This document shows positions 10,953-22,711 of a stretch of 64,000 nucleotides of DNA, piece by piece. The notes beneath the pieces were generated by a model. That model ran no database searches. It was not told the DNA's origin and saw only the letters and a program-made list of their open reading frames with translations. A program made the position numbers and the translations under genes. Within the stretch, counting starts at the first letter, position 1; every line of letters begins with the position of its first letter. The stretch lies in assembly GCA_000151295.1 (NCBI GenBank), contig GG745356.1:310212-374211 (forward strand). The letters are read 5' to 3'. Origin of the DNA: Allomyces macrogynus ATCC 38327. Lineage: Eukaryota > Blastocladiomycota > Blastocladiomycetes > Blastocladiales > Blastocladiaceae.

Positions 10953-11309
10953 GGTAACGGCGGCGGCAGCAGCGAGTGCTGAAGCCCGTCGCGCGCGGTG
11001 GAGGACGAGCGCCGGACACGGCAGCGTCGGCAGTCGAGCTGGCGGCTGACGCAGAGGCACGCGCCTGGGCCGTGCTCGCGGTCACGCCATGCAAGTGCCA
11101 CGACCGTCGGGCCTCTCCGAAACCGCCACGCCACACGAGATTGCTCCACTGTCCGACGACAACGACAACGACGGCGCGACGACCAACTGCAAGCAATCTT
11201 CGACAGCGACGACGACCACAACCCCGCGCCTGGTCTCTCCCACCCGTCATTCTCGTCCCGTCGCTCGCGACATCACGCATCTCATCCGCGATCTCGACCG
11301 TCTGCAAAG
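10953..11309. promoter_or_regulatory. Shared upstream region of a divergent gene pair
   Basis: Lies between the starts of the minus-strand helical protein (10952) and EXO1 (11310). GC-rich, with no clear TATA element. It must hold both promoters unless one transcript starts inside the other gene. Confidence 0.5.
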
Positions 11310-14054
11310 ATGGGCATCCCGGGCCTGCTGCCGCTGCTCGCCGACATCCACGAGCCAGTTCACCTGGCGCAATTCCGCGGCCGCGCCATTGCCGTCGATG
11401 CCTTTGCCTGGCTGCACCGCGCCGCGCATGCCTGCGCACCCGACCTGGCCCTCGGCCGCCCGACCACCAAGTACCTCTCCTTCTGCCGCAACCGGCTCCT
11501 ACTCCTCCGCCAGCACGGCATCACGCCCGTCGTCGTCTTTGACGGCGCCCCGCTCCCGCTCAAGGCCGGCACCAATGCTGACCGTTCAGCGCGTCGTGCC
11601 GATGCGCGTCAACGCGCGCATGCGCTCGTTGCCGCGGGCAAGCACGCCGACGCCGAGCCCTTGTTCAAGCAATGCATTTCCGTGACCCCAGCCATGGTCC
11701 AGGCCCTGATTTCGCTGTGCGAGGAACTCGACGTGCCGCACATTGTCGCGCCATACGAGGCCGACGCGCAATTGGCCTACCTCGAACGCAGCGGTTACGT
11801 CGACGCCGTCCTCACCGAAGACTCGGACCTGCTCGTCTTTGGCGCGCGCCGCGTCCTCGTCAAACTTGGCCCCGACGGCCACGCGACCCTGCTCGACCGC
11901 GCGCGACTCACGACCGACGTGAAGCAACCCGTCTCGCTCGTGCGCTGGCCGACGGTGCGATTCCTCGACTGGTGCATTCTCGGCGGGTGCGATTACTTGC
12001 CGTCCCTCCCGCGCGTCGGGCTCAAGACGGCGGCCAAACTCCTGCAGCGCGCGACCGGTATGAATCGAGAATACTCACCCTCTACCGTGCTCCGGTCGGT
12101 CCTGCGCATTGCCGCGACCGAGTACAAGCCGATCCCCACCGACTACGCGGCACGGTTCGACATGGCGCGCCGTACGTTCCTGCACCAGCGCGTGTTTTGC
12201 CCGCGGTCCCAAAAGCTCGTGCACTTGCGCCCCTGGAATGGCACGACTGAAACCGCGCCGGACTATCTCGGCGCCGATATCGACCCAAACATGGCGGTCG
12301 CAATCGCGGTCGGCGCGATTGATCCGGTGACCCGAGTCGCGCACCGCGCGGTGAGACCGCTGCACCGGTTTTTCCTTGAACGCAGGCGCGATGCGGGCGC
12401 GTGGGAAGTGCCGGTGTTGGCGGTCTCGGTGCCGCGCACGGTGCAGAGGACGAGATCGATGCCGCTCGCGTTCCAGCCGGCCACGACCGCCGCAGCGGCA
12501 CCACATGCGAAACCGGCCCCGGCCCCAGCCGTCTCCGCGGCAGCAACGAACCGCGTCCTCGCACGGCCGCTCTCACGGAGTCACTCGTTCCAGGTCGCAC
12601 CCGCACCCCCGGTACCGCGCGGCGGATCGGCAGTCCCGGCGACCGCATTCGGCGGGTTCCGAGACACCGTTTCCTCGTCCTCGTCGTCGTCGTCGTCGTC
12701 CGGCGGCACCTCGACCGCATCCCCGTCACCGCAGTACGCGGTTGACGACGACGACATGTACGCCGTCGACGTGTTCCAGGAATTCGAGGACGAACTCGTG
12801 ATCCAGCCGCCGCCGCAGCCCAAGGTGCAGAAAAAGAAGGCATCGCCGTACTTTGCGGGGAAGCAGAAGCAGCAGCATGAGCGAGAAAAGGAGCCGGAGG
12901 TGCGGGCCGTGCTCGTCCCGACCGTCTTCGCCCGCCCGCTCTCGCCACAGGCGCGGCCGCAGCAGCATCAGGAGCAGAACCCGCGCGCCGTACTCGTCCC
13001 AACCGTCCGTGTGCGCCCAATCTCGCCTTCACCACCGCCGCCCCCGATGCGCACGGTGATTGTCGGGACCGCACTTGCGTTTTCGGTCGCGCCGTCCTCG
13101 CCGTGCCTTGACGTCCCGTCAACGTCGTCCCCTGTCCCGGCCGCGACCAGACGCGTGACCGTGGACCTCGGACCGCCGTCGTCGCCGTGCTTTGGGGTGC
13201 CGGGCGCAGCGGAGTGGATCGATGAGGATGGGAGTGATGAGGACGCGTGGAGTGGCGGGATGGGGGATGCGGATGAAGGCGATGGGTCGGACTCGACGCC
13301 GGCGCCGACGACGACGAGGCGATTCGAAGTGTGCGTTGAGACAAAGAGTGGCATGTCGTCGTCGCAGTGGTTCCCGCCGTACAACCGCACGGCGCAAACG
13401 ACGTCGGCTGTAGGGCCGCCAGTACCGGTTTGTGCACCTGGATATGAGGAAGCTCGTGCGCACGGTCGTGCGGCTCCACCTGCTTACCGCGCACCTGCCC
13501 ACGAGCCAAATCGTACGCCTGGTCGTGCATGTCCTCCACCCTTCCGCGGACCTGCGCCGACATCCTCCCGCGGACCTGTCTCGACGCCATCTCGCGCGCC
13601 AGCTTTGACGCAATGTCACGCATCCGCTCCAACGCCCGCCCGCACCCCCGCCCCTCCTGCCGCACAAGGCACCATCACCTCCTTCTTCGCGCGCGCCTCA
13701 GCGCCGCCCTCGACCGCGTCGACGCCCGGTCCCGCGCGCAAAGTACGTTCCCTTCCCCCCACCATTCCACCCATCGCCACACCACGTGTCTCATCTCTTC
13801 GTTTGTAGCCGTTCCAGTACGCCTCACCCACCTTGACTCCTGCGCCCGCACCCGCGCTGGTGCCCCGCGACAACCGTGCAGCCACCGGGTTCCCGGGCTA
13901 CTCGCGCGACCGGCGGCCGACGTTTAGCGATGCGGTCCCACCACCGGCGAAACGGGTTGCGCTCGACGCACAGTGGCCGGCGAAGACACCGGCGCGGCCG
14001 GTGGACCGGCCAAGTCCGCCGGCCGGCACGAGACTGACCGATGTTCTGAGCTGA
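11310..14054 (+). CDS. EXO1: Exonuclease 1 (XPG/Rad2 family 5'-3' exonuclease)
   Basis: EXO1 resects DNA ends and removes the nicked strand in mismatch repair. Exons are 11310-13742 and 13809-14054, with intron 13743-13808 (GTACGT): 892 residues. The N-terminal nuclease (about 1-350) starts MGIPGLLPLL and keeps all metal ligands at family spacing: Asp30, Asp78, Glu150 and Asp152 in APYEADAQLAYL, Asp171 and Asp173 in TEDSDLLVFG, and Asp228 in GGCDYL, followed by the helix-hairpin-helix VGLKTAAKLL. The rest is disordered: a poly-Ser run, a KKKASPYF motif near 510 that may bind Msh2 (speculative), a degenerate Arg/Pro/Ala repeat (about 710-780), and QGTITSFF at 786-793, a consensus PCNA-interacting box. 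Frames antisense to it are composition artefacts. Confidence 0.95.
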
Positions 14055-14457
14055 ACCAGTGATCTGAAACCGAAATGAATATCAAACCTTGGGCGTGAAG
14101 ACAACAAAGGGTTTATAAAGACTAGGCAGGTAGATTTGTACAGAGCGCGCAAGAATAAGCGCGCAACAAGCGGAACTGAAAACGAACCCCCCCCCCCCCC
14201 CCCCACCCGACTGAGAAAAAGACAAACCAATCCCGAACCGGGACGACGACACGCGCGACGAGGGACGGCACGGTGACGGCGCGCGATCCGCGACGCACGC
14301 ACTTGCGCACGCGCGGAGCGAGGGTGAATCGAGCAGCGTCTCGGGACCGAACAAGCCGCAGCAAAATGAGACGAGCGGCTAGCGCGACGAAACGAGTGGC
14401 ATAACACGACGCGCGCGGACGGCACTGGTGGAGACGACAACGTTCGCCCCACAGCGC
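14055..14457. other. Convergent intergenic region with poly-C tract
   Basis: Sits between the 3' ends of EXO1 and uS19m. Apart from the 18-base C run it shows nothing coding; TTTATAAAG near 14110 may belong to 3' processing. Confidence 0.5.
14187..14204 (+). repeat. Poly(C) tract, 18 bases
   Basis: Longest of three C runs in the window, followed by ACCC. Located in the convergent 3' flank of EXO1 and uS19m. Confidence 0.95.
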
Positions 14458-14727
14458 TTACTTGCGCTTCTTCTGCGAATCCTTGAACTTGACCCACTTC
14501 TTGGTCGGCGCAAACTCGCCCAACTTGTGCCCGACCATGTCCTCGGTAATGTTCACGGGCACATAGTCCTTACCGTTGTGTACCAGGAACTTGGCGCCGA
14601 CAAACGTCGGCAGGACCGTGCAACTGCGCTGCGCCGTTTTGATGGGTTCGCCGGACTTGAGCGTCGGGAAGGGGGTCACAAAGGGACCGCGCCAGACGGA
14701 GCGGAGGAGGGGGAGCGTGCCGCGCAT
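14458..14727 (-). CDS. RSM19: Mitochondrial small-subunit ribosomal protein uS19m
   Basis: 89 residues, no intron, starting [17 protein letters not shown]. The S19 signature is clear: WRGPFV near the N-terminus, then [21 protein letters not shown] and [16 protein letters not shown], with a Lys/Arg-rich tail. Bacterial-type S19 (about 90 residues) matches better than the longer cytosolic uS19 (Rps15), so the product is assigned to the mitochondrial ribosome, where S19 binds the head of the small-subunit rRNA. The frame is open upstream to 14979, but only this ATG gives the family's normal length; no long presequence is needed for such small basic proteins. Confidence 0.92.
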   Translation of the reverse strand: MRGTLPLLRSVWRGPFVTPFPTLKSGEPIKTAQRSCTVLPTFVGAKFLVHNGKDYVPVNITEDMVGHKLGEFAPTKKWVKFKDSQKKRK

Positions 14728-15689
14728 CTGGAGTCGCGGGTGGTGGTGGAGTGTGCGGCGCGGTTGCGGCAAGTCACGCGCGGGAATGGATGCGCGGGCG
14801 GGGCAGGATTGGATCGCGCGGTGTGAGGTTGGTGGTGAGATGGGCGGGCTGATCACAACGAGCGAATAATGTGGGTTGGTGTGAGTGGATGGGCATGGCA
14901 GGCAGGTCAGGCACAGGATCCACCGCACGCATTTGTGGGTCAGGTGTTGCAACATGCAACATGCACGGCGCTGCATCAACTTGGGCCGGGTCCGACGACA
15001 GCAACAACACCAACAACGTCAGCTGTTTGCGGTTTCGCTCAAGAAAGCAATGGAGGCGACATACATAGGCCTCACCGGCCCCCTCCGCGGACGTGATACC
15101 AGAAGATCGCTCGCCAAAACAAAATGGGCTGATTGCAAATCCTTGAAAAACGGAATTGGGGGCTTCATGCCAGTGTCTTTAATTCTGGACGCAAGACTAC
15201 TCCAGGTGTGAAGAGGCCATGCCGATGCTTCCTTCTTGGGTGCACGGTGGTGGGAGAGGTGTTGGGAGAGGTGTTGGATCTCCAATGGTCGTTTGTGTGG
15301 GTTGGTACTTAGCTTGCCGTGACTTGAAACTCTTGTCTGCGCACAGGAAATGGGTCTGACACTCAGGAACACAAGTTTCGCAATTTGCTCGCAGCGCCAG
15401 TTTGTGTAGAGAGTGAATGCATTCGATAACATGAAATGCGACATAATCCTTGTTTGTGGGCTGACATGCACCCAGGCATGAGTCGCCAGGCGCGCTATTT
15501 GAGGTCAGAGATCACACTTCGCCAAAGTCGAAAGATGATTGAACACTATCGAGCAAATAGCAATTATCATCATGGTCGAGGCCCGCTCAGAAGAGGGTCC
15601 TACGATTTAGTAAGATTGAGCACCATGGTTCCCAATCGAGTGCTTGCTTCAGGAGCGGTCAAAATATTGACTCTTCCAAGAAAATCTTA
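14728..15689. other. Intergenic, no supported gene
   Basis: Only short overlapping frames without domain resemblance. No repeat or RNA gene recognised. Confidence 0.45.
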
Positions 15690-16640
15690 GGCCTCGATCA
15701 GAAAAACTGCGCTCTGATTGTACATGATCTTGTTAGATGTTGCTCGATCGTGCCAGACCAGGCCAAGTGGTCTCAATCGAGCATAACCGGTTTGGCGATG
15801 CCGCCACCTCCCACACATCCGACCATCCGTCCTGAGCTGGTGGTATCGAGTCTGTGCCCCACTTTTTGTGCAACAGCTGCGGCCGTGGAATCTCGCTGGT
15901 CGCAACCTCACCATCAATTCCTTCAAGCGACTACACCATGACGTGTGGCTCAACGCCACGCTTTCTTGGTGAGCTCAGCAATGATTTGGTCGCCATTCAT
16001 GGCACGACCTCGCTCAGTGCGATTCTGCGCCCTTGAAGGCGTCTAGGGGCGTTGATGCAAAATGGAATCGAGGAAGACTTGGCGTCGCCAGCACTATTAA
16101 GAGTGCTGTTCTTGACGTTGATTCCAATGAACGGTGTCGCAAGGCAGTACTCGCCCATCAGCACAATCATTCGTGAACGGCACCTCGGCTGCACGTGACG
16201 CCTTCTCGACCTGGTGCTTGATTTCGGTCAGGGCAAACACCTTGCGGTCTGCCTGCATATACCAAAGCGCGAAAATCGGACGGCACAAACAGCGTGACCC
16301 CTGCAGCCTTGATGGCGGGAACACACTTCTTTTAAGTCGATCCCGGCTCCATTGACTGTCGAAATGAGAACGTCGACGGCGCGCAGGGCGTTGGTGAACG
16401 CAGTCTTGTCGGCAAGGCGGACTTCGACGTCCTCGACATTGGCGGGCAGGTCGTTGGTGTTCGGCCTGGGACGGTAAATGACCTGGACGTGATTGGCGGG
16501 CGATGCGGTGAGCGCGGCGACAATCTTGGTGAGCCAGCGTGCAGAGGGAGCATGCGCTGTGCAGTTTCGCAGATCCATTTAACAGCACCAGACGGGACGG
16601 GCACGTAATGTTGGGAGTCCGCCGGCAAGCCGCGCGACGG
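15690..16640 (-). pseudogene. NmrA-like NAD(P)-binding protein, decayed
   Basis: Reading the minus strand from about 16600 downward, fragments in three frames line up in order with an NmrA/isoflavone-reductase-like protein: KIVAALTASPANHVQVIYRP then VLISTVNGAGIDLKEV (16228-16578), KVFALTEIKHQVEKASRAA (about 16160-16250), VLMGEYCLATPFIGINVK (about 16080-16170), and a possible C-terminal RATSNKIMYNQSAV (about 15710-15760). The GxxGxxG nucleotide-binding loop expected before KIVAAL is destroyed (it reads APSARWLT). Successive frame changes without suitable introns mark it as a pseudogene. The outer limits are approximate. Confidence 0.6.
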
Positions 16641-17080
16641 TTTCAAACATCAGAGGCGCATCATGGACGTCCGTTGAAGCACGCACGTCTACCTGGGCAT
16701 ATCCTTTGGTCAGGCCCAGGAAAAACGTGCTTTCACATCTGGCGTCCGTAATCGACCGGCCCTGCACCGGCGTGTCGTGGCTGCTTTACTACTCTAGTCT
16801 TCAAGGCGTCGCGCGCAATCCATGCGTTCCCCCTCTTCGACGTGTCAGTGAAATGGTGAGAGCAAGTTGGCGGTGTTGGTGTTGGGGAGCAACGGAACTT
16901 CGGACTCCGCAGAGCCTTGTGGTGACAAATAGAATTCCCTCGCCCCTTTCTTGTCACATTTGTCTTTGTGCTTTGGCTTCCACCTCGAACCCGTCCTGCC
17001 AGCCTGCAGCGACAAAATTTGAAACTGACAGCACGACACGAGTACGACGTCGACTGAACATCACTCGCGACGGTGCCACC

Positions 17081-17683
17081 ATGGATCCGGCCGCATCGCA
17101 ACTAACCGCACCACATCCGCCGTCGATCGTCCGTGTCGACGGCAGCGACTCTCCCGCGCACGACTCGACCAGCACCAACGACCCTGCCGCTGCCACGACC
17201 TCGGACCTGACCTCCAGCAGCGCACCAGGCACCAACGCCAGGGATGGCACCGTCTCGTCGGCATCGCTCGCAGCGACGGTTGCCGTAACCGATCCAGCTG
17301 CCGACGAGGCCCGACGTCTCGCAGCGCTGCGTTCACTCGGCCAGCAGCCCGTGACCCTGTCGGCCGGCGAACTTGCCGCGGCATTCGCGTTCCTCTCGTC
17401 AGACGGCGTGCGCGTGACGCGCACCGACGTGCGCGACTTTATCGAATTTTATTTCCCGGACCTGGCCGACAAGCTGGAGCGACCGCTGACGGGCGGACGG
17501 TCGTTTGCGAGACGGACCTTGCGAAGGTTGGCATCGGCTCTCGTCGCAAGTGCGGGGTGGAGGACTGAGATCGCGGAGAACGGCTGCTGGAATGACTTTC
17601 AATACAGCGAATGGGAGTCATTGACTCCAGTAATTTCGCTGATGGTGGTGCAAAAGCTCGAAGTTGTTGCTCGCTTGAGATGA
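17081..17683 (+). CDS. EF-hand-like protein with Ser/Thr/Ala-rich N-terminus; 3' end uncertain
   Basis: Starts at ATG 17081 in a perfect GCCACCATGG context, 200 residues if unspliced. Residues 1-80 are low-complexity Ser/Thr/Ala/Asp. About 85-140 reads LSAGELAAAFAFLSSDGVRV then FIEFYFPDL, resembling a degenerate EF-hand pair in which the loop has lost several calcium ligands. After about residue 150 the composition changes and the tail may be read-through into an unrecognised intron (possible donors near 17530). The gene follows the NmrA-like remnant and precedes DDB1 with no sign of linkage. Calcium binding is not supported by the loop residues visible. Confidence 0.5.
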   Translation: MDPAASQLTAPHPPSIVRVDGSDSPAHDSTSTNDPAAATTSDLTSSSAPGTNARDGTVSSASLAATVAVTDPAADEARRLAALRSLGQQPVTLSAGELAAAFAFLSSDGVRVTRTDVRDFIEFYFPDLADKLERPLTGGRSFARRTLRRLASALVASAGWRTEIAENGCWNDFQYSEWESLTPVISLMVVQKLEVVARLR

Positions 17684-18090
17684 CTAAAATGTGGTGTGTG
17701 TCTGCGTCAGAAAGTAACATCGATTCCCGTCCCGCGTTTTGTTGCTTGCAAATCTGGCCAGCTTGCTCGACTTCTCAACCTCTTCTTCCCCCCGGTGTTC
17801 CACCACTGACCGCAGTCAAGCTGCATTTGAGCTTGTGTACCGGTGATCCTCGTGCAGCTCGACCAGCGCCGCGTGCAAGCAAGACTCGGCAACCAACGCG
17901 TCAGCTCGCAGCCATTCTGCCTAACTCCGACGACCACCAACCAACACCCGTCGCGCCAATTGTTCGTGAAAATCCCGCCAATGCGGACTCTCCAAACAAT
18001 CACCCACGGTCGACCGCAACCTTGCTAACGTCTCCGGGCTGACCGCGCTCGTCATCAGTTCTCCAGACCAAATTCTACCGCGCCACCATC
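17684..18090. other. Intergenic or unassigned 3' exons, upstream of DDB1
   Basis: No convincing exon. Could hold the real 3' part of the EF-hand-like gene and the DDB1 promoter. Confidence 0.35.
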
Positions 18091-21000
18091 ATGTCCATCA
18101 ATCCGTATTTCGTCACGGCGCACCCGCCATCAGCCGTATCGCACGCGCAAAAGGGCTCTTTTACTGGCCCAAACGACGTGAATTTGGTCGTCTGGTCCGT
18201 GCCGCCCTGATCCGATCATGACCAACGCGAATCGCGTCGCTCACGCTCAGTTTGTGTCTTCTCGCCGCTCGGTAGCAAGACGACACGACTCGAAATCTAC
18301 CTTCTTGGTGAGACAGGAACCGAGCTCGTCCATGCCGAAAACCTGTTTGCGCGCGTCCAGGTGCTGCACTTGGTGCGCCCGGCGGTACGACTCCTGGTCC
18401 AAGTTTGTCACTCTCGATGGGATGCTGCTCACGCCTACCTTCTTGGCCATTCAGGACCGCCCGACCGACCTTCTCTTCCTCTGCACCGACCGTTTCCAGC
18501 ACGCGCTCTTGAGCTGGGACCCGTCACGCAACGCGTTCAAGACCGAGCAGGCAGGGTCACTTGAGGAAAAGGCCGGCCGCAAGCTGGATGAGAACCCACT
18601 CAGTTTTGTCGACCCACATGCGCGTTTGCTCGGGCTCAACCTGTACCAAGGGTCGCTCAAGGTCGTGCCGCTCGACAAATCGGGCAGTATCCGCATGTCG
18701 GCTACGGCCACGGCGGCCATGGCGGTGCAGAACAAGGGCAAGAAGCGCGCGGTCATGCCGAGCGAGAATGTGCCGAGCCCATTCACAATCCGGTACGCTA
18801 TTATTGGGCTTTGTTGCGTTGATCAAAGGCGTTTCAACTAACTCCACAAGCTTCTCGTTGTTTTGCATGACAGAATGCGCGAGAACACGGTACATTCTAT
18901 GGTTGCACTCGACTCGCCGCTGCCGACGGTCGCGGTGCTCTACCAGGACGCCAAAGAGAACCGGCACGTGCGCGTGTATGGGATTATTATCAAGGACAAG
19001 GAGTTGACGGACCCGGTATTGGAGGTCGACGTGCCAAACACGGCACACTTGCTCATTCCGATCCCGGCGCCGATTGGTGCGTTCATTACCTCACGTGGGG
19101 TTCCTTCGAATAGGCATCTCACTTCTCGCTGCCCCCTGCAGGTGGTTTTGTCGTCTTGGATTACCGCACCGCGACGTATTTCTCGGCCGACGGTTCTGTG
19201 CGCCCGGCACCGCTGCACCTGAGGCAGGAGTTCAAGATCAAGTGGTGCGCGACCGGACCTGGCCCTCATGCGTCCGCGCTGTGCGGTTGAACTGAACTTC
19301 TGATCTTCGTGTAGCTGGTCGTACATTGATCCCGACGGCACGCGGATCCTGGTCGGCAACGTGGTGGGCTCGTACGCAGTCCTGTTCCTGCACGCGCAAC
19401 AGAACCAAGTCACGTCCATGAGCATCTACTCGCTGGGCTCGGTCCGTACCCGCTATCCATTGGCCTCACTTTCCGGAGCCTTCGCTCACACACTTTGCTT
19501 TTCCACTCGGTCTAGACCACACCATGCACGTCCCTCGTCTACCTCGACAACGGGTACGCCTACCTCGGGTCGCACGTCGGCGACTCGGCGCTTATCAAGC
19601 TCACTGAGGAGCCCGACGCGACGGGGAACTCGCTCGTCGTCGAACGCACCTACACGAACCTCGGTCCCATCACCGACTTCGCCGTGCTCGACGCGCCTGG
19701 GCAGCCAGGTGCAGGGCAGCTCGTAACGTGCTCGGGCGCGTTCAGCGACGGGTCGCTGCGTGTCGTCCGCCACGGGATCGAAATTAACGAGCAGGTGCTG
19801 ATTCAGGTGCCCGGGCTTGTGCGCGTGTTTGCGTGTGCGCGCGGAGACCATGGCGCACACGACTTGCTCGCGCTCAGCACCGGCGCCGCGACGATTGTCT
19901 TGACGTGCACCGACGGCGAGATTGAGCATGTCGAGACAACACCGCTGCGCACGCACGAGCCTACGGTTCTCCTGGCGGCAGTCGCCGGCACGAACCGGAT
20001 TGTGCAGGTGACGCCGACGGGCGTGTACCTGTGCGACGCGGTGTCGATGCAACAGGTGGACGAGTGGACCGATACGCGCGGGACGGCGATTGTCGCTGCT
20101 GAGTTATCCGGTAATGCCCTGGTCGTAGCGTACAAGGCGTCGATTGTCGAATTGACCGTTGCGGCCAAGCTGCAGAACCCGCGCCCGCGGCAGCTCGGCG
20201 ACGATATTTCGGCGCTAGACGTGCACGGCACGTTGGTCGCGGTCGCGCTGTGGAATCGGGACGTGCTCTTGCTCTCGCGCCCGTCGTTTGCCGAAGTGGC
20301 GCGCACCACGCTCGATCAGTTTGAGGCGCGGTCGATTCGGATCGCAGAGTGGGATACGGGCGCGTACGTGCTGTGCGGCCACGGCGATGGCAGTTTGGTT
20401 GCGTTTGAGATGCAGTCGGGTGGCGCCATGGTGAACCCGCGCAAGATTGTGTTGGGGACCGAGCCCGTGCGGCTCGCGCGGTTCGTGCGCGAGGGCCAGG
20501 CACTCGTGTTTGGGTCGTGTGACCGGCCGGTCGTGCTGTATCCGTCCAAGAGCGGCAAGTTAACGTACTCGAACGTCAACTTGAAGGTGCGTTGCCTGTT
20601 TTTCCGGTCTCAGACTGGAGCAAGAGACTGACATTCCGCGTTTCTTTAGAGTACCGCCGACGTGTGCACGCTGCTCAACCCCAACTTTGGCGGCGAAGTG
20701 CTCATGGTCGCCAAGGAAGAAGGTTTGCTCGTCGGCGCCATTGAGCCCATCGAGAACATCCACATTGCGACGTACCCGCTCGGCGGCGAAATGGCGCGTC
20801 GAATCGCGCATCACGCGCCGTCGGCGACACTCGCCGTGCTCACGGAACGGCTCGAGGACGCCATGACGCACGAGGAAGCCGGGTTCCTGAAGATTTTTGA
20901 CGACGCGACGCTCGAAGTCGTCTCAATCGAACGGCTTGCACCGACCGAGACGCCCCTGTCGATTTGCATCTTGTCGACTGCCGATGGCGCCGAGCAACTG

Positions 21001-21948
21001 GTCGTGGTCGGGACCGCGTTTGTGAAACCCACCGAGGAGGAGCCGAGCGTGGGCCGCGTGCTCGTCTACCGCGTCACACCAGACCGCGTCCTGCAGCTCG
21101 CGATCGCGACCACCGTCAAGGGCGGCGTCTACTCCCTCGCAGCCATGCCCGGTGGGCGACTCGCCGCCGGGATCGCGAACCGCGTGCAAGTTTTCGGGCT
21201 CCCCGCCTCTCTCACCGGCGGTGCCAAACTCGAGCCGATCTGCTACCACGCCGGGTTCATCACGGCGCTCTACATCGAATCGCGCGGCGACTTCCTGGCT
21301 GTCGGTGACCTGATGAAGTCCGTGACCCTCCTCGTCTACTCGGAAGCGGCGCGCACGCTCGAAGTCCTCGCCAAGGACCCGGCCCCGTCCTGGGTCACAG
21401 CGATCGCCGCCGTCGACGACGATCATATTCTCGCGGCCGACGCCAACTGCAACGTGTACCTCGCGCGGCGCAATGCGGGCGACGACGCTGACGACGCGGC
21501 TACACGGAAACGGCTCGAACTCTGTGCCGAGTGGCACGGCGGCGAATTCATCAACCGGTTCCGGCGCGGGTGCCTGCACCCGGTGTCCGATGATGGGGCC
21601 GTGACGCCTGTCCTGATCACGGCGTCGGCGAATGGCGCGCTCGGGATTATTGCTCATGTCATGGATTCGCGCACGTTTGAGTTGTTGCTGGAATTGCAGA
21701 GGCTCGTCGCGTCGCAGCTCGTGCCAGTGGGTCGGTTCGCGTACGACGAGTACCGCGCATTTGCGAATGAGCGGAAGGTCGTGCCAATGCATGGTGCCGT
21801 GGATGGGGATATGGTCGAGCGGTACCTCGAGCTTGATCCGGCGGTGCAGGCGAATATGGCCGTTGCGCTGGGGACGGAGCTGAAGCGCGCGGATGTGACC
21901 GCCGAGGATTTGACCAAGTTGGTGCTGGACTTGGCGAGGCTGCATTGA
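18091..21948 (+). CDS. DDB1: DNA damage-binding protein 1 (DDB1), 8 exons
   Basis: DDB1 is the adaptor of CUL4 ubiquitin ligases, acting in nucleotide-excision repair and chromatin control. Exons: 18091-18194, 18276-18384, 18455-18792, 18874-19076, 19142-19244, 19315-19441, 19516-20586, 20650-21948; these join to 1117 residues (human 1140). Matches run the full length: an N-terminal YFVTAHPPSAV segment, KTTRLEIYLLGETG at the first junction, WSYIDPDGTRILVGN, SLVYLDNGYAYLGS, NLGPITDF...GQLVTCSGAF, DDISALDV, the NERKVVPMHGAVDGDMVERYL segment and a C-terminal DLTKLVLDLARLH. Three beta-propellers and the C-terminal helical domain are therefore intact. All seven introns are 63-81 bases and begin GTCC, GTAC or GTGC. 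The CPSF160/SF3B3 paralogue families fit less well. Confidence 0.97.
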
Positions 21949-22711
21949 TGTGGGGCTGTGTCGGGGAGGAGGAGGTGGGGCGACAGGCCGATTCGGGGTT
22001 GGGCCGCAGTTGAACAGCATTCATGGGTTGAGCGATAGCTGTGGATCATCAGGATGCAGTGCGTTGTTGAATATGGTACTCGAGTCTTGTCCCGCCCAAC
22101 CTGCAATTGCACGCCGTCGAAGGAAAGCGTGTCACAGTTGGGTCAGACACCGAGCCGTCTCCTGTTGCCAGTTAATGGTTTGTGGGCACAGTTTGTTGCG
22201 GCCATACTTGGTGTCATTTCGCACACAGCTCATGCCCGTCACAATGTCCGCCTTGTGCTGCATGACTCTATCACTTGTCCAAAATTAGCCTTGTGGCGAC
22301 GTGTTCAACGCGCATTTCGTCGTCCCAAGGAGGGGCGGCGGAGCGCGACGCACTTGTGGAAACATGCATGAGCATCACCGAAGTGGGAGCAACAAGCCAG
22401 ACTTGCAGAACACTTCGTTCGACCTTCGACGTGGAAGCAGACCGTGGCGCAGCCCCACAAGCGATCCATCGAAACGACTGGCCCCACCAAAGAACATCCA
22501 CTTCTTCTCGCCCGTCGGCAAGGCGCACGGCACGAGAAAATCGACGACGACACTGACGACAACACGGCCGTCTCCTGCAACTTGCTGCGACTCGCATCCT
22601 CCACCTTGGCCAGCGGCAGCAAGGCCGCTTGCAGTCTGCAGCACCCGTTCAGTCCGTTCTCTCGTTGATCTCAAGCGTGCAAGCAACGACCACGACCCAC
22701 GCTGCACAAGC
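21949..22711. other. Intergenic between DDB1 and the KHE1-like gene
   Basis: The KHE1-like frame is open back to 22301, so part of this could be coding, but no domain resemblance is seen. Otherwise nothing recognised. Confidence 0.4.

Noticed and set aside
9883..11049. 388-codon plus-strand frame opposite the helical protein
   Set aside because: The minus strand has a good start context, a splice junction that keeps frame, and domain-like composition; this frame has none.
12082..13665. 527-codon minus-strand open frame across EXO1
   Set aside because: Antisense to conserved EXO1 sequence. Arg/Pro/Ser-rich composition is what GC-rich codons give on the reverse strand.
14458..14979. Full 173-codon frame as a longer uS19 with a presequence
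   Set aside because: The upstream part is His/Pro/Cys-rich noise, and the family length is met from the ATG at 14727.
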